Below, piece by piece: positions 44,179-56,624 of a stretch of 64,000 bases of DNA. The stretch is from NCBI GenBank assembly GCA_022497155.1, contig MU385746.1, positions 186,001 to 250,000 of the forward strand. Direction: 5' to 3'. Numbering within the stretch: the first letter of the stretch is position 1; each line of letters starts with the position of its first letter. The position numbers and the translations under genes were made by a program. This DNA comes from Whalleya microplaca. Its lineage: Eukaryota > Ascomycota > Sordariomycetes > Xylariales > Xylariaceae. Under the pieces are notes generated by a model. The model saw only the letters and a program-made list of their open reading frames with translations, was not told the origin of the DNA and searched no databases.

Positions 44179-45250
44179 GGGACATGATACTCGTTGAAGG
44201 CTTTTTTTAAAAATAGTAAGCTAGTTAACTAGCTACTATTTATAGCACCCTCTTCCGTATACTGAAAACAATGTGGTGGTGGTGGTGGGACTTGTTTATG
44301 CCTGTCTAGATATGCAGAATTGAGCTTATGATCAATGTCCTTTGATCTGGTGGGAGGGAGTCATACTGTGAACTCGGACTGGGAAAAAGATATCAAAGGT
44401 AGACAAAACGCAAATGTGTATAACATGAAGATTCAATGAATGATTCAGCCTCCCTCGTCGTTGTGATATATCCTCTGCCTATATCCAAAATGTCTCTGCA
44501 TGCCATCTCAAGTATAAAAGGCCTCGTTTATGCTAATAGCTTATGAAACGTGCACCAACCTTTGGTAATTTCTCCAAACATACGACAATCAGATTGTCGT
44601 ATTTCAACACAGCCGGGAAAAAGTTCACACACTATAAATACCCCAGCAAGAAGCATTCACAAGTCCAGGTAACAGTAAATCTATGAAATTGTCTTCGTTC
44701 AAAGTCCAGGTCACGAAATCTCATTTCAAAGGTTTATTTATTATCGAAGAGTTGCCCCCTCCCCCCCCTTTTATTAAAAACGCCATGCCATCGCCGCCAT
44801 CGCTGCCGCCGCCGTCGCCGCCGGCCCACCCGCCCGCCGACAATGCAATCAATGATATAGGTATGCAATAGTGATAATGCACCGCCATCTATACTTTCCC
44901 ACAACGCGGTGCCGCTAAAACGAGTCTTGCGCTCGCCCCTCTCCGTATCTACCGGGTAGCCAAATGCGTTTGTATGTGTATGTAAAAGGCGTGACCGGGC
45001 TACCCTATCTGATCTCCTTTTATCACTCCCTGCTTCCACTACTGTTTATTATAATAGACGTATAAGGGGTGTCTGGTGGTGGTGTCTCTCGTGCCACTAG
45101 GGCCCAGCCAGCCAGCCATCGGTGTACCTGCCCGCAATATATGAGGTCTTTCCAGAATGGTAAATAAAAATCTTTCTTTCTTTCTCCCCCAGCGTGGTGA
45201 AATCGTGACTCACGCACTCCCCCCGCGGAAATGGCGTTGCGTTCACTCAA
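44179..45250. other. Intergenic between convergent SWP1 and phosphotransferase genes
   Basis: About 1.1 kb. Holds a GGT-rich tract at 44273-44291, a GCC/GTC low-complexity stretch at 44789-44840, and probable 3' UTRs of both genes. The ORFs over the low-complexity part are artefacts. Confidence 0.5.
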
Positions 45251-46800
45251 TCACTGGGACTTCTTCCCGTTCGCGGCGCCGTTGGCCGCCAGGAGCTTCT
45301 CCTTCTCCTGCTCCAGCTTGCGCTTGTTCTCGAGCTGCTTCTCGTGGGGGATGGTGAGGCAGTTGATGCCGAGGAAGTTGCAGATGGAGTTGGTGACGAG
45401 GAAGGCCCAGCGGAAGTAGACCACGAGCGCGAAGACGAAGTAGGCCCAGAGGTAGGCGTGCTCGACGGCGGGCGTGACGGCGGGGAGGCCGAGGCCGAGG
45501 CGCGGCAGGTTCCCCAAGACGGCGCCGCCGACGAGGGGCACGAGCATGACGGTCCAGTAGGGGAAGGGCTGGCGGGTCAGGTGGGCGAGGATCATCTTGG
45601 TGGTCATGCGGCCGAAGACGAAGGACATGGTCAGGCAGAAGAGCACCAGGTGGTTCTCGCGCATCAGCGTCGAGTGCGGCGAGTACAGCCAGGCGCCGAT
45701 GCTGCCCGTGTACACGGCCATCGGGATCCACTCGAGGAAGACGGGCAGCACGGGGAGCTTGTTGCGCCGCCGCGCCCGCACCACGTTCAGCACGCAGAAC
45801 GGCATGTGGCCGAAGATCAGCGACCCCACGATCACGATGATCCAGATGTCGCGGATCGAGTAGTCGCCGATGAGCTGCTCGTACCCCAGCAGGTTCTTCT
45901 CCCCCAGGATGTCGACGATGCGCTCCGTCCAGATGCCCGGGCCGCAGATCCCGGAGATGGCCATCACGCTGCACGCGATGAGGATGCCCTCGGTGGGACC
46001 GTTGAAGTAGCCGAGGTAGAGCGTGTGCGTGTGGTACGTCTCCCAGGTCGAGAAGAACATGGGTAGACAGGGGCACAACGCCGTGAAGACCCCGGATTTC
46101 GAAGTCCCCAAGGCCATGGCCCCGGTCTCCAGCAAGCTGCCGAGCGTGCAGTTCAACGAGTCGATGCCGTGGTCGAACAGCTCGCCCAAACCGCTCGAGG
46201 TGCCTGTTCGTCTGGCTTGCTTCCCGTCTATATTATCCATGGTCTGGTACATAAAGAGACCGAATGCGAAGCTAAGGTAAAGCCATGAGGGGCCCTAAAA
46301 TTTTTACAAACCCGTCAGTCAGTCGAGAACCCCGTAGACAGCTTCGCGCGCAGTATGCAGACTCTTCCTTACCGGTCCCACTAGATCTGGCATGAATATG
46401 ACCAGCAACCCGATATTTGCTAAAATGAAGCCGAACCCTATGAGGGTTACCATGTTCGGTGCTAGCCATAGCGGCAGAAGCTCAACAAATGCGTTCCACT
46501 AGCCCAACACTCTTAGTTACCATCGAATATCACGGAGCGCGTCACGGGGGAGGAGAGGTAGGAGGGACATACGTAGGGACGTAGGATGTAGTTCGAGACG
46601 GGCGACTTGTCGACGGAGGAGTACTTGTAGGATCGGAGGTGGATGAGGGCATCGTCCGAGATGCATTCGGCGACGGCAGTCTCTGCAAAGCGATACTGGA
46701 GTTAGAGGTAGCTCGATATTTTTCCTTCTTTATTTTCCTTTTATTCCTTTGGAGTGTGTAGATATAGGAGTGTCCACGTACTACTGTTGTTCGGGGCCAT
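45251..46800 (-). CDS. Choline/ethanolamine phosphotransferase (CDP-alcohol phosphotransferase)
   Basis: Makes phosphatidylcholine or phosphatidylethanolamine from diacylglycerol and CDP-choline/ethanolamine (Kennedy pathway) in the ER. Four exons: 46800-46782, 46682-46573, 46498-46373, 46294-45251; 432 residues. The family motif DGx2ARx8Gx3Dx3D is perfect, starting at Asp108 in NIDGKQARRTG and ending LFDHGID. N-terminal MAPNNSKTAVAECISDDAL then YKYSSVDKSPVSNYILRPYW, the usual start of Cpt1/Ept1. Seven to nine hydrophobic helices follow; the C-terminus is a cytosolic Lys/Glu-rich coil (ENKRKLEQEKEKLL). Fungi have one or two such genes, and choline versus ethanolamine preference cannot be read from the sequence. 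The tail exon is very GC-rich. Confidence 0.93.
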
Positions 46801-48207
46801 CGTATCAGAACCGGAGGTCTAGTCTAGACTTGGATGTATGATAGCTCGGGAATGGTCTTGAGTCAACTCGGAAGCTGGCTGGAGGGTGCCAATGGGCAAG
46901 GTCGACGGCATAAAGCTACCCAGACAGCCAGAACTTTATTTTATTTGGCGACGACGGGTTTTAAAGCGGATCGGGACGGGGTTGCAGACGTGCCGAGATG
47001 GCGGCTTTAGGGCGAATGGGTTCGCAGATGAAGCACTGACTACCTGGTACTAGGCTCCATAGAGGTTGATCAGGACTGGAGGGCGTAGGGTCGTATAAGT
47101 AGAATCAACTGTAGGGTCAGTGTATACGGAGTACGGAATACCGGAATATGTAGCCTGTGAAAACTGTAGGTATAATAAGCTGTATATGTAAGTGACAGAA
47201 GAGGTCTAAGATCTGTGTGGGGCGAGGAGGTTCCTTTTATGTACATATAAGAAAGTAGGTACGGATCACATTACATACGACAGCAGGTAATAGTTATGGC
47301 CATTAGCCTAGGACCTAGGTAAAAGGTAAGTCTCTACAAAAGTAAACTGGGGCCACATGTAAATAGGATATTCATGTAATGAAATGAGAACATGGGTTTA
47401 TATGGTGTAAGTCACGAATCAAATCCGTACTTTTCGTCCATGTCCCGTTTTTAAATTCGCGTTCCTGTTAGTGTCCTTGCCGTGGATCCGTGGATCCGTG
47501 TTGCCGTCGTGCCAAGGTACGTGTGCATTGTTAAATAAGTACGTGTATGGCCAGCGACCAATTACACTTACACGGATTGAAACTTGACTCAATCAACTTC
47601 AACCATCCCGACACGTGAAAGTCGTTTTGTTCCATCCATTCAATTGTCTGTCGTCATCAGGGAACAAACAATCCGAATAATCTCACTCATATAATAACAA
47701 AACATTGCGACGAACGAAGTGGTAGTGTTCGGTGAGACTTGCTGGTATACACACACCAAGTCTCAAATCTCAAGTGTCTTCTTCTAATTATTAGTTTCAG
47801 AGCGTTGTGCTCTGTGGTGCCCCTTTTGTTGGGACTGGCTCATATCGACTAAATTGCTGTAAAAATCAGAGTATGTACCGTTAAGTCTCATACGCTTCCA
47901 TCATCCGTACCGAATATTTCCTAGTTTCTAAAAACCCAAAACGCCGCAATATGATGTGTGATCCGAAGGGGGGTTGACATCCAGTCAAGCCGCCCCTGGC
48001 TATGCAATTCAACCCGATAATTCAAGGTTGGGACGGTAAGGTGAGGCTGCGACTCCGCGGCATGATCTACCCAGCTGCTCAGACCGTACCTAATCTTCAT
48101 GACAGTGACTGAGCTTTTGGCAAACTGTCCGCGTGTGGCCGATGCTACACGTAATGGAGGTCCCGAGACAGCAGTCTCGGGACACAGCTTTAGAGGCTGG
48201 TATCTGC
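46801..48207. other. Intergenic, 1.4 kb, no gene seen
   Basis: Promoter side of the phosphotransferase gene and 3' side of the GPI-protein gene. Contains a duplicated CGTGGATCC at about 47482-47500 and an inverted GTCTCGGGAC/GTCCCGAGAC-type stem at 48160-48182 near the GPI gene's 3' end. No coding signal. Confidence 0.45.
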
Positions 48208-48927
48208 TTAAAGCAAGTACGTGCCCAAACAGAAGCTGGCTGCGAGAATGACAAAGCCGACAAGGTTACCGCTTGGGCCAAGCCGGAAAGCGGCATTGTC
48301 GTTGTCCTTCGTGTCTGAGGAGTCGCTGTTGCCGGCAAGACCAGTGTAAACGGCGTTGGAGTCGGTCGATTGGGCGCCCGATGCCGTGGCTGATGCGGAG
48401 GCGCTCGATGTCGTGTTGGCCCGCCTCGGGTTCAGGGCTCCGCAAGGATGGTCCTCCCGGCATGAGGCAGAGCACGCATTATCTTGTCCGCAGCCGGCTA
48501 CACACTGGGTGCCCCACTCCTGGCACACGTAGTACGGAAGCGTCAGGGAGTATTCGGATACATTGGGTTGTAGGTTGTCTCCGCACAGGCAGCCGTAAGT
48601 CAATACTTCCTGCATCGTCTGTCAGTACATATAGCAGGCATCAATGGCATGGCAGGCAATCCAAGCTTACCGGGTCGCAGGTATTGATCAACGTCGTCCC
48701 CGGTTGTGTTTGTTTGCAGATCAGCGGACATGTGGCCTTCTCATCTTCACACCACTTTTCTGTATATCAGGTTAGGGTGATTGATGCAAAACACAGCTTG
48801 GCTCATGTGGCTTGGGGAACTTACTCTTCATCGTGAGCGACACACTTTTGGGGTCGATGACATAGTCAGCCCGGATGGACGAGACCAAGAGGGCGACTGT
48901 CGCCAGGACAAATTTCAGCGAAGGCAT
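48208..48927 (-). CDS. Cys-rich GPI-anchored surface protein
   Basis: Three exons (48927-48825, 48759-48671, 48609-48208) give 197 residues. Signal peptide MPSLKFVLATVALLVSSIRA; a compact domain with many Cys (KWCEDEKATCPLICKQT, LINTCDP, YGCLCGDN, YYVCQEWGTQCVAGCGQDN, ACSASCREDHPCG); a Ser/Thr/Ala-rich stalk (TTSSASASATASGAQST) likely O-glycosylated; and a hydrophobic C-terminal helix (NLVGFVILAASFCLGTYLL) after small residues, the pattern of a GPI attachment signal. The Cys spacing resembles a fungal family annotated as DUF7707, an assignment from memory. Likely cell-wall or plasma-membrane bound; role unknown. All three exon joins are in frame. Confidence 0.85.
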
Positions 48928-50583
48928 TTGGGCTATCGAGGCTGTATTTGGGACTAATGGTTTATGGTATTAGAAGGTCGTCGATAAGGACGTACAACGG
49001 ATGGACAATTCAATTAAGAACGACTATGTTCGTAAGTATTAAAGCGAATGTACAAGAAGAGGAAAGTCCGGAGGAAGGACTCAAGGTGAAAGGCTAAGAT
49101 TCCAACAGACCGAATTTAAACGAGAGCGGCGGCGTTGGTTATAGAGGAGGAAGCAGATGAGCCTTTCCAGGTCTCGAAGAAAGCTCGGAGACGATGCAGA
49201 CCTGAGTGTTATATTGCATGGGAAAAGCAATAGCATCGGTAAATGGTCATAAAGGAGCTATTCCCTGTCCATCGATGGTCTTAGCGCCATCTCCAATTTC
49301 TAAGCTTCCATCCATGGATCCATGGATCTTTTATCTCCTATGAGCAGGGATTAGCTACCGCCACTCATTGGAAGTTCCAATACTTCTAGTGGGGACCACA
49401 CGATATTCCAGCCGGTTCATTTGCCAGCGTCGTCTGTTTGCCCGGCTTTGACTCTCTTTTTCTCTTCTACCTCGTACCAGGAACGGCATGGTAGGTGGTA
49501 AACCTAAATAGAAACCTTGCTTGTGTTTTCTTGGACTTAACGGCGGCTTCAACGTTTAAGCCGCATGCGACTTGGCACTTGGTTCGTAATAAAGTCAAGT
49601 GATAATCGATTGCAACTTATTACAGGCACCTTGGCTTCGTGATGTTTGGTCTCTCTCTTATCAGTCAGTCGCTTGTTGCGACATTCCACAATTTGGATCT
49701 GCAACCCCATGTATTCGTACATGGACTTGCACTCTGAATGGTCTCACGCAATAGGCCCCAGTCTTGTTTGTCTCACGGAGCCTCAGATTGACTACGTAGT
49801 ACAACAAGATATCAATCGGGGTTGAACGCTGCTCGACGGTCGTGCTGCAGAACGACCAATACTACTGCATATGCGTTTAAGTATGCCCAGGCTTATAACA
49901 GCCTCCCACCTACTGCTAGTGAACACTTCAGTCCATCGCAATGCAATGGTCACATTTCAGCTGTCTCGGATTCTTTGCTTGCAGCTCTGTGATGAGACCG
50001 ATGCAACAGCCAACCGTCTGGTATCTTCGTGTTGAGTGTGTGGCGAGTCTCTCATTGGCCCAAACGCTTGGCTAGATGCCGTTTGGGGAAAGCGACCTAG
50101 CCATTCGCCCTTCTGCCGTGCCTCCGGTTGTGCCAGTCTGAGGCAACAATCCTCGTATTGCACCGCTCTAAACACCTCTAGAGGTTTGACTGCAGAAATC
50201 CGGAACGTGACAATGCATGCGGTTTGTTCGGCGGTGGGTTCAGTTTAAGGATGGTAGGTCTTCTCTTCCTTGCTTGCAACGCATCTATCTATTTACTCCG
50301 TAACCGAACAACCTAGGTTAACATTGTGTCCCTAGCATACATGCGATGATACGTATGAACAGAAGTGGACATTATTGGATAGAATTCAGGCTTTCAAAAG
50401 CCAACCACCGGGGCGGCTCAACCGTCTCACCATTCTTCCCCACCTCCAACCCCCATCTGCTATCCGCTATCCGCTCTCCGCTACCTAATCTGCTGATGAT
50501 GAGCCAAAAACAAAACCTATTATTGTGTGGATGATCAGTTGATCGGGCATCGTCCCGTCAGTTGAAAACTCTACTCGGTCGGT

Positions 50584-50608
50584 ACACACACACACACACA
50601 CACACACA
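50584..50608. repeat. AC microsatellite
   Basis: Twelve uninterrupted AC units. Confidence 0.93.
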
Positions 50609-53600
50609 GATATGTGGATCGTGCCAGGGCGCCAAACTTCTCTTCAATCCAATGTGTTATTATACGTAGTATACCGCAGATGAGATGTCTAACAAAAAAT
50701 AGCCCTAGCTTAACCGATGGTGCAGCGCCGATCAGAAGGGGCCCCGCAAACGACAGCAAGCGCAAGTAAACCGCATGCACGCTCTTAACTAAAGCATGCA
50801 GGGAGGCCATCGTCATCCACAATCCGGTCTATGTGAGCCGTCATAGTCGTATTCCGCCAGCGGGAACCAAGTTTTTAGTTATTTACCCATGATCGCCGCC
50901 ATTCTCTGCCTTTGTCGTCGAAGCAGACAGCCGAGGGATTTGCAATACCTTCGATAAGCCTCGAGGTTGCAGTGGGACGCCAGTCTCGACTCTCCCATAT
51001 TGACACTAATAAATGTATGCAGAGAGTTTAAACATGATACATATTACGGGCCTGGGCATACTGCAGATGTCGCTGTCGCTACCACATTATATACCAAGAC
51101 ATTCCGTGTACCATCACATGCAACTTCATTAAGCACTCCGCCTTCCTCTACGTGAGATGGTTCAACATAGCAAGTAGTAATAGATTGCTTTATATTAGTG
51201 AAGCAGATTAGTAAGCAGTTCGGTCGTACCGACGGGTGCATTTATATATATTTAGTCCTCAGCCTTGTCCTACTACTTACTATAGATAAATACGTAATGG
51301 GACGCCTGACCTCTGTAAATGAATTCATGAATACTAAGACGGAATAGTGCCGATTGCTGCGGCGTAACTCCGACTTCATCCGCTGCTCCAGGACCTCCGA
51401 AGGATCCACCCAGCTGCCACCAATGGTTACCGTTGATCCGTATCCCCCAAATCCTTCTGTACGACAAACATTCCAATCAACACTGGTCTTTGTTCCCTAT
51501 TTGCAATTTATATCCATAATTTGTTCCCAATTACTGGATGGTCGTACGGATTACCATGAGCAAATATCAACCCGGTGTGATTTCATTGCGAGGTTCTCTC
51601 ACAGCCTCGGTCTTGGCATTTCATTATCAGCGAATAAAGAGCAACCTCGTAGAGGCCATGGAGTAGTCTACATCTATCATAGGCTCATCTTCGCCACGGC
51701 CTTACCACGTGTCTTGATAGCCTAAAGCACTTGGCAGCAGTCTGGGACATCATTAGGGGTCTACTCGGTACGACCCGGACTACTATGACTTGCCACTTGT
51801 GTATTCAGGATTGCTTTTGGCCGTTGTCCCTTACAAAAACCAGACATAGCTCCACTGCGTGGGTCTCAGCCGGAACTTCTGCAGCTAACGGGCTGAATAA
51901 ATACGACACATGCGCAGCGTGTTTGTGGGTTCTGTCAAAAGGTCGAGGTTCCTACTTATATAGTACCAGCTTTTGCCATAGGCAGTTTCGAGATTGTTTG
52001 CCAGATGAAACTTGAAACAACTAGGACTACGTGTGAATACTTTCTCCAATCCTTCGGTTGTAGCGCTCTTAGGCAGGGAAAGACGTTTGGATACGCCAGG
52101 ATATCCAATGTTCAATGAAATGTTTCAGATTACGAGAGCCTTCGCAGTGAAACGAAGCATCACCTCCTTCTTATCCTTGACGACGTGAAGCTTATGTATT
52201 GATTTTAGTACTCTCTGTTATCTCGCAATCACCAGACAGGAACAGTGATTAAGCGCGAACGTGAATGAAGGCATAGGCATCAAAAGTTCTGCTTGTTCCT
52301 CTGTTGGTTCAGAACCAGAAAAGGCATGGAGAATGCTGTTGACCCGATAGCATGAGAGCAATGTCTTGAATAAAGACCTCCAAGATCATGACAAGCTTCA
52401 TAAAAGCTGAAAGATTTATTTTCCACGCCGACGAATAAAATATAATCCAAAGTTACCTGTCATCACTATTCTTATATTTATTATAGCCTCGTTTACAAAA
52501 ACATGACACTACCAACACACAACTATTCAAGATGCCCTTGATTAATCTTATAATGAAGGTACTATATCAATCCGAGGTCCTATGCGTGACCTCAACTCAA
52601 AAATTCACTCATCAAGCTATTTCCAGCCCTGAAGTAGAGGTACGAGATAGCTAGAACAGTTCATTCGAAGCTTGTATTCGACAATGGGGTTTTCGCCCTT
52701 CGGCTACTCCATTTATATATGCTGTTTCGTCAAATCAGTCCGTACAACAAGTCTGACTAAGCTTGTACTTCCAATCGCAGGGTGTTAAGAGAGCTGAGGG
52801 TCCATTCAGCGGAATTGTTGTTGCAGCATACTTCCTTGAACCACACATGCAATCCTTGGTAACAGGAGTGAAGCCACTTGGTTTCCCATCCTGTTTGCCA
52901 ATATATCATAGTGAAATATAGGTATATCTGACTAGATAAAGCCGCAGGAGTTAAGGATACGGAATAATCGACTAGTAGGTGAGTAGAGGACAAATATCTC
53001 AATTCCTTCTACTATTTTCTGAGAAAATTCTACTCGAGCAATGGAGGCAAAAGGAGAATAGCCTCACTGTATCAAGGTAAGATGACAAAGTATTCGACTG
53101 GGAGATGAAACTATTCTACATTTCAAATGATTTGTGTGAAACTAGAAAGGCTCAATGTTGTAGATCAATTATTGGTCCAAGCAAATATCCTTATTGCTCT
53201 TTAATATCGAAGCCAAGGGTAGATCCTTATTACTATGTTACATGAACAAGGTCCCTACTGACTCACTCGAAATAATTGGATAAGCATTCCGTATTACACA
53301 GTGTCTACACCATATACCTACGACGTCAAAGATAACAGCTGTAAGTATTAGGACAAGGAAAGATCATGGCCATTGCCGTCTGTATGTATTGAACTAATTG
53401 ATACAGTCATTGTCTGTGTAATCGTCACTTAGATATTTGCCATGATCATATCTAATTTGCCAAATTGAAGTCAAAGATGTGCCATCCTAAGCGATCTTCC
53501 CAAAATCAGTAGGAAGATCTAAAGCGGTAAGCTCTTGGAATCACTTTTTCCCAACCATCGCAAGAAGAAATGGCCTATGGCGACTACTAATATTACGATA

Positions 53601-53760
53601 CTAATCTTCAATAGAGAATAGTGAGGCATATACTGTGACGAAGGGGTTTCCATACGAAACTCCTCTAGCTGAGCTCTATATCACGTCACTATAGTTGTAT
53701 GTGTAATTGTCATTTGAGTGCTGCCGTGATCGAAATTAGTCAATTAGTCGCTGTAACTGT

Positions 53761-53783
53761 CTCAGTGATCTTTTATCACTGAG
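53761..53783. repeat. Perfect inverted repeat, 9-bp stem with 5-nt loop
   Basis: CTCAGTGAT and ATCACTGAG flank CTTTT. The hairpin sits just after one of two diverged repeat copies. Confidence 0.85.
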
Positions 53784-54033
53784 TGAAGTGATCCTATTTA
53801 CATATAGAGCTTCGGAATGACTATTTACTCTAGGGGTAATCAGCAACTACCCCTATCGTGACAACAAATAATATAAATGGCTTCATCTAAGAGAACAGAG
53901 CTGCTCTTGTCACTCTCAACATGCAACCTCAGGCTCCATGCATTCATTGTTTAGTCTCCCTAGTTGTAGAAGAGTTTGACTATATAGCGATGAGATGCTA
54001 TATGATGAAATATGTGTAAGTGTAGTCGGTGGT

Positions 54034-54213
54034 TTATTTTTGATTGCAATCTAAGCCGAGTCTGATCCATTCAATTAGGCACAAAATACACACGCGTGCT
54101 TTATCTTCCAGTGACTTATTATTATCAATCTGCTGCTCGTGGTGTCCTTGCTGTTGCCCCGCTGTGATTTCTGCCTGGCTAAGATACATTCTGGGCTGTG
54201 TAGGGTATGGCAT
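54034..54213 (-). CDS. Possible 59-residue protein or last exon of an unrecognised gene
   Basis: An open frame from ATG 54213 (MPYPTQPRMYLSQ) to TAA at 54034-54036. It reads like protein rather than noise: a Gln/His-rich middle (AGQQQGHHEQQ) and an amphipathic end (LEDKARVCILCLIEWIRLG). The frame stays open upstream of the ATG to about 54248, beginning near a TCGGTAG acceptor-like site, so it may be the 3' exon of a longer gene. No family recognised. AT-rich surroundings mean it could still be chance. Confidence 0.3.
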   Translation of the reverse strand: MPYPTQPRMYLSQAEITAGQQQGHHEQQIDNNKSLEDKARVCILCLIEWIRLGLDCNQK

Positions 54214-54979
54214 CTGCGGCTGATTCTTAGAGCCTACCGAGTAAGATCAGTAGTGATGTAATGACAAATCCGCAAACAACTTAGATTTGTAGACTAGAAA
54301 ATACACGCGAGTCTCTTTTCCCCCTATCTTCGTAAAGCTTGTAGAATATAACACTGCTTTTAAGCAATTATCGATTAAAATATCATCACAGCTTCATATA
54401 TTAAAAGAGTCTTTAGAAATACTTAAAACATATAAATCAATAAGTACAACATAAACGTTAATACACATCAACGTGATGGATTCAGAATATAGAAAAGGAC
54501 CTCCAAGTTACTTTACCTATATCACAACCTTGAAAACTGCCGTTCATGAAGATGCTACATAGCCCTGGCGGAGTTTCTGATTTCTAAATGTACCAGACTT
54601 TAGCCATTTAATACGAGTGGTAGAGTTTAGAGAATATTATCCCATACCATGAGAGCAATGTAACACTAGCCCGAACTTAGGATGCGTCTGACTGACGAGT
54701 GGTCCTCAGGGTTTATACATGATTCTTCTCGCAGAATGTCACACTAAGCTTATAGTTACATGAATGATTTTGAGTTGTTCTAAGTATATTAGTCATGCTT
54801 GCCCCTATTCGGATGCTTGTTACTACGATGACTCCGCCATCGAAGCAAGCTTACAAGACTGTCCTTTATGTCAGAAGACAAGAAGTAGACGAACTGATTA
54901 TTCGTACATGTTGGAAATCGGTTTGATTTGATTCCCTTCTGGTATGCCTCACTTGAAGGTGAGATGATTATGCAGAAAG

Positions 54980-55554
54980 TCAAGTCTCGAAGAAAGATTT
55001 TGCCGCCTCTTTACCTGCATGGATCCAGCGTCCTAAACCCAAGAACTTCTCATCTCGCTCTTTAGCTAAGGACTGGGCGCGTTTTTCCTTCCACATTTGC
55101 TGGTCCATTATATTCCTAATTTCAGCCTTGGGATCGAAGTATTCTATAACAAGTTAGTATATTGATGACCAGGATAGAGTGGTCTTTGCTTTAGTTAATA
55201 AGTGATAGGCGTTAGTAACGCACCTCGACAACTGGGACAATATGATTCCCACCTCGGGACCATTTCGACTCGACGGCTGATGGGATTATATTTTGAATAT
55301 AGTTCCGTTTCCGGTCGTTGATCAGAGCAAGCACAACACCGTTTAGGATAGAGTGTCATCTGACAACCACTCCTCCAGTAATGAGTGCAGGCTGCCTCTT
55401 TTTCCTGTCCGTTGCCCTCTGTTGCTTCTCTATACGATGGCAAGCCATACCCGACGTCATCAAATTGTGAAGTCTCCGCTTGGTATGATGGTAGGCCATC
55501 GTCGTCATGATCCCTCCTCGACCTCCCAGGATAATCTTGGAGACCCTTCTCCAT
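54980..55554 (-). CDS. Small Cys-rich, probably zinc-binding protein with duplicated PxY-like motifs
   Basis: Two exons (55554-55224 and 55143-54980) around an 80-nt intron with GTGCGT donor; 164 residues. The N-terminus holds two copies of a short acidic/LPSY motif (DDGLPSYQAE and GYGLPSYREA). The middle has Cys pairs (ACTHYWRSGCQM, KRCCACSDQRPE) and a YCPSC pair just before the intron, which together could bind one or two zinc ions. The C-terminal exon is a basic helix (EYFDPKAEIRNIMDQQMWKEKRAQ..). Family not recognised; I would expect an adaptor or ubiquitin-pathway role from the PxY-like repeats, but this is speculation. The ATG at 55554 follows an in-frame GTG, and a further 5' exon is possible because CCCAG precedes it. 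Confidence 0.7.
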
Positions 55555-56624
55555 CACCTGGGTGTTCTATGTGGTATATGGACTTCGACAATAAAGCAAG
55601 CAAGCCACTCGATGTGAAGTATACTCCGTAGCGATCTTCGCGATAAGATGAGATTAGGAAGTTTTGAGCTTGGACTGTCCGGACGTCCCCTTTCGTGGTG
55701 TGGAATATAAAGCTGCTAAACTAGGCTCGTTCTGATACTCTCATCGGCGTGTTTACGAATATAAATAAGTGTAAGTTCGACTACGTACTTTAGGTGGTGA
55801 AATGGCCCTTATGTCTCATGAGCTGGGGATGCTGATCAACTGTTGTAAAGGAGTATTCCGTATACTAATAGTGGCTGAGGTGGCTGAGTTTCCAGCCAAT
55901 GATAGAGCGGTAATTTTGATATGCACCATAGCCATCTCTAAGTAATGAGGCAAATGTATCAAAAATCAGCGAGGCTGGCTAATTCTTGAGCTGACATTGT
56001 AATCTTCGCGATATCTCAGGATTGATTTGAAGAATGCTATATTTCTTGACATTAATCCGTAGTCAACTAGGAAACTGCGTATACTGTGTAATACTGTAGC
56101 CTCCTAGACTTGAACCTCTACTGGAAAACGGTATACCGTTATACCGTTTTATACTATATACTTCTAAGTGCATAATGATCTGCCACTACCCGGGCGCTAT
56201 CCCTGTAGATACCCCTGACCATCTGGACAACGACGACTGCTTATTGGTCTAATCATATGTATGTACAGAGCGGTACCGGCTTCCCCACATTTCGATGCTG
56301 TGTGCTGGACCCTGTATCCGTGATTTTCCCTTTAGCGGAACCTTAATCATGCGACAACCGGCATCTCGTGTGAAACTGCCATCTTTGAACCGTTCGTCAA
56401 TTGCCGCCACCTTGCACCACTCATCACCAGCTGCTGTTGAGCCCAAGTTTGTGCACAAAAGGCTCCTCCTCTAAACTGTACCTTGTCCCGGCCTGCCTGG
56501 CTACTGCGCACCCCAGCCTGTGCGATCCCGCTGATTCGCAAACCTCCACGCCCTTATTTTCTACTCTACCCAGCATTCTACCCAGCATAGGCCCTTATCT
56601 GCCCACAGTGGGCATGGTGGATGA
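55555..56624. promoter_or_regulatory. Divergent upstream region of the Cys-rich gene and YPT35
   Basis: About 1.07 kb. Contains a perfect 14-bp palindrome AACGGTATACCGTT at 56127-56140 followed by a partial second copy (ATACCGTTTTAT). The YPT35-proximal 200 bp is C-rich. No other gene seen. Confidence 0.45.

Larger units (their letters stand above)
48928..54033. other. Gene desert, AT-rich, 5.1 kb
   Basis: Apart from the GPI-gene promoter I find no gene. Scattered short ORFs (50967-51155, 51354-51725, 52757-53002) lack motifs. It includes an AC microsatellite, a hairpin, and two diverged copies of a segment at about 53415-53455 and 53700-53740 differing mainly by transitions. The composition and transition bias suggest ageing repeat DNA, perhaps affected by repeat-induced point mutation. 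Confidence 0.45.

Noticed and set aside
45243..46076. 277-codon and 240-codon ORFs overlapping the phosphotransferase exon
   Set aside because: Arg/His/Pro-rich and Glu/Val-rich frames typical of shadows of GC-rich coding DNA; the phosphotransferase frame has clear motifs.
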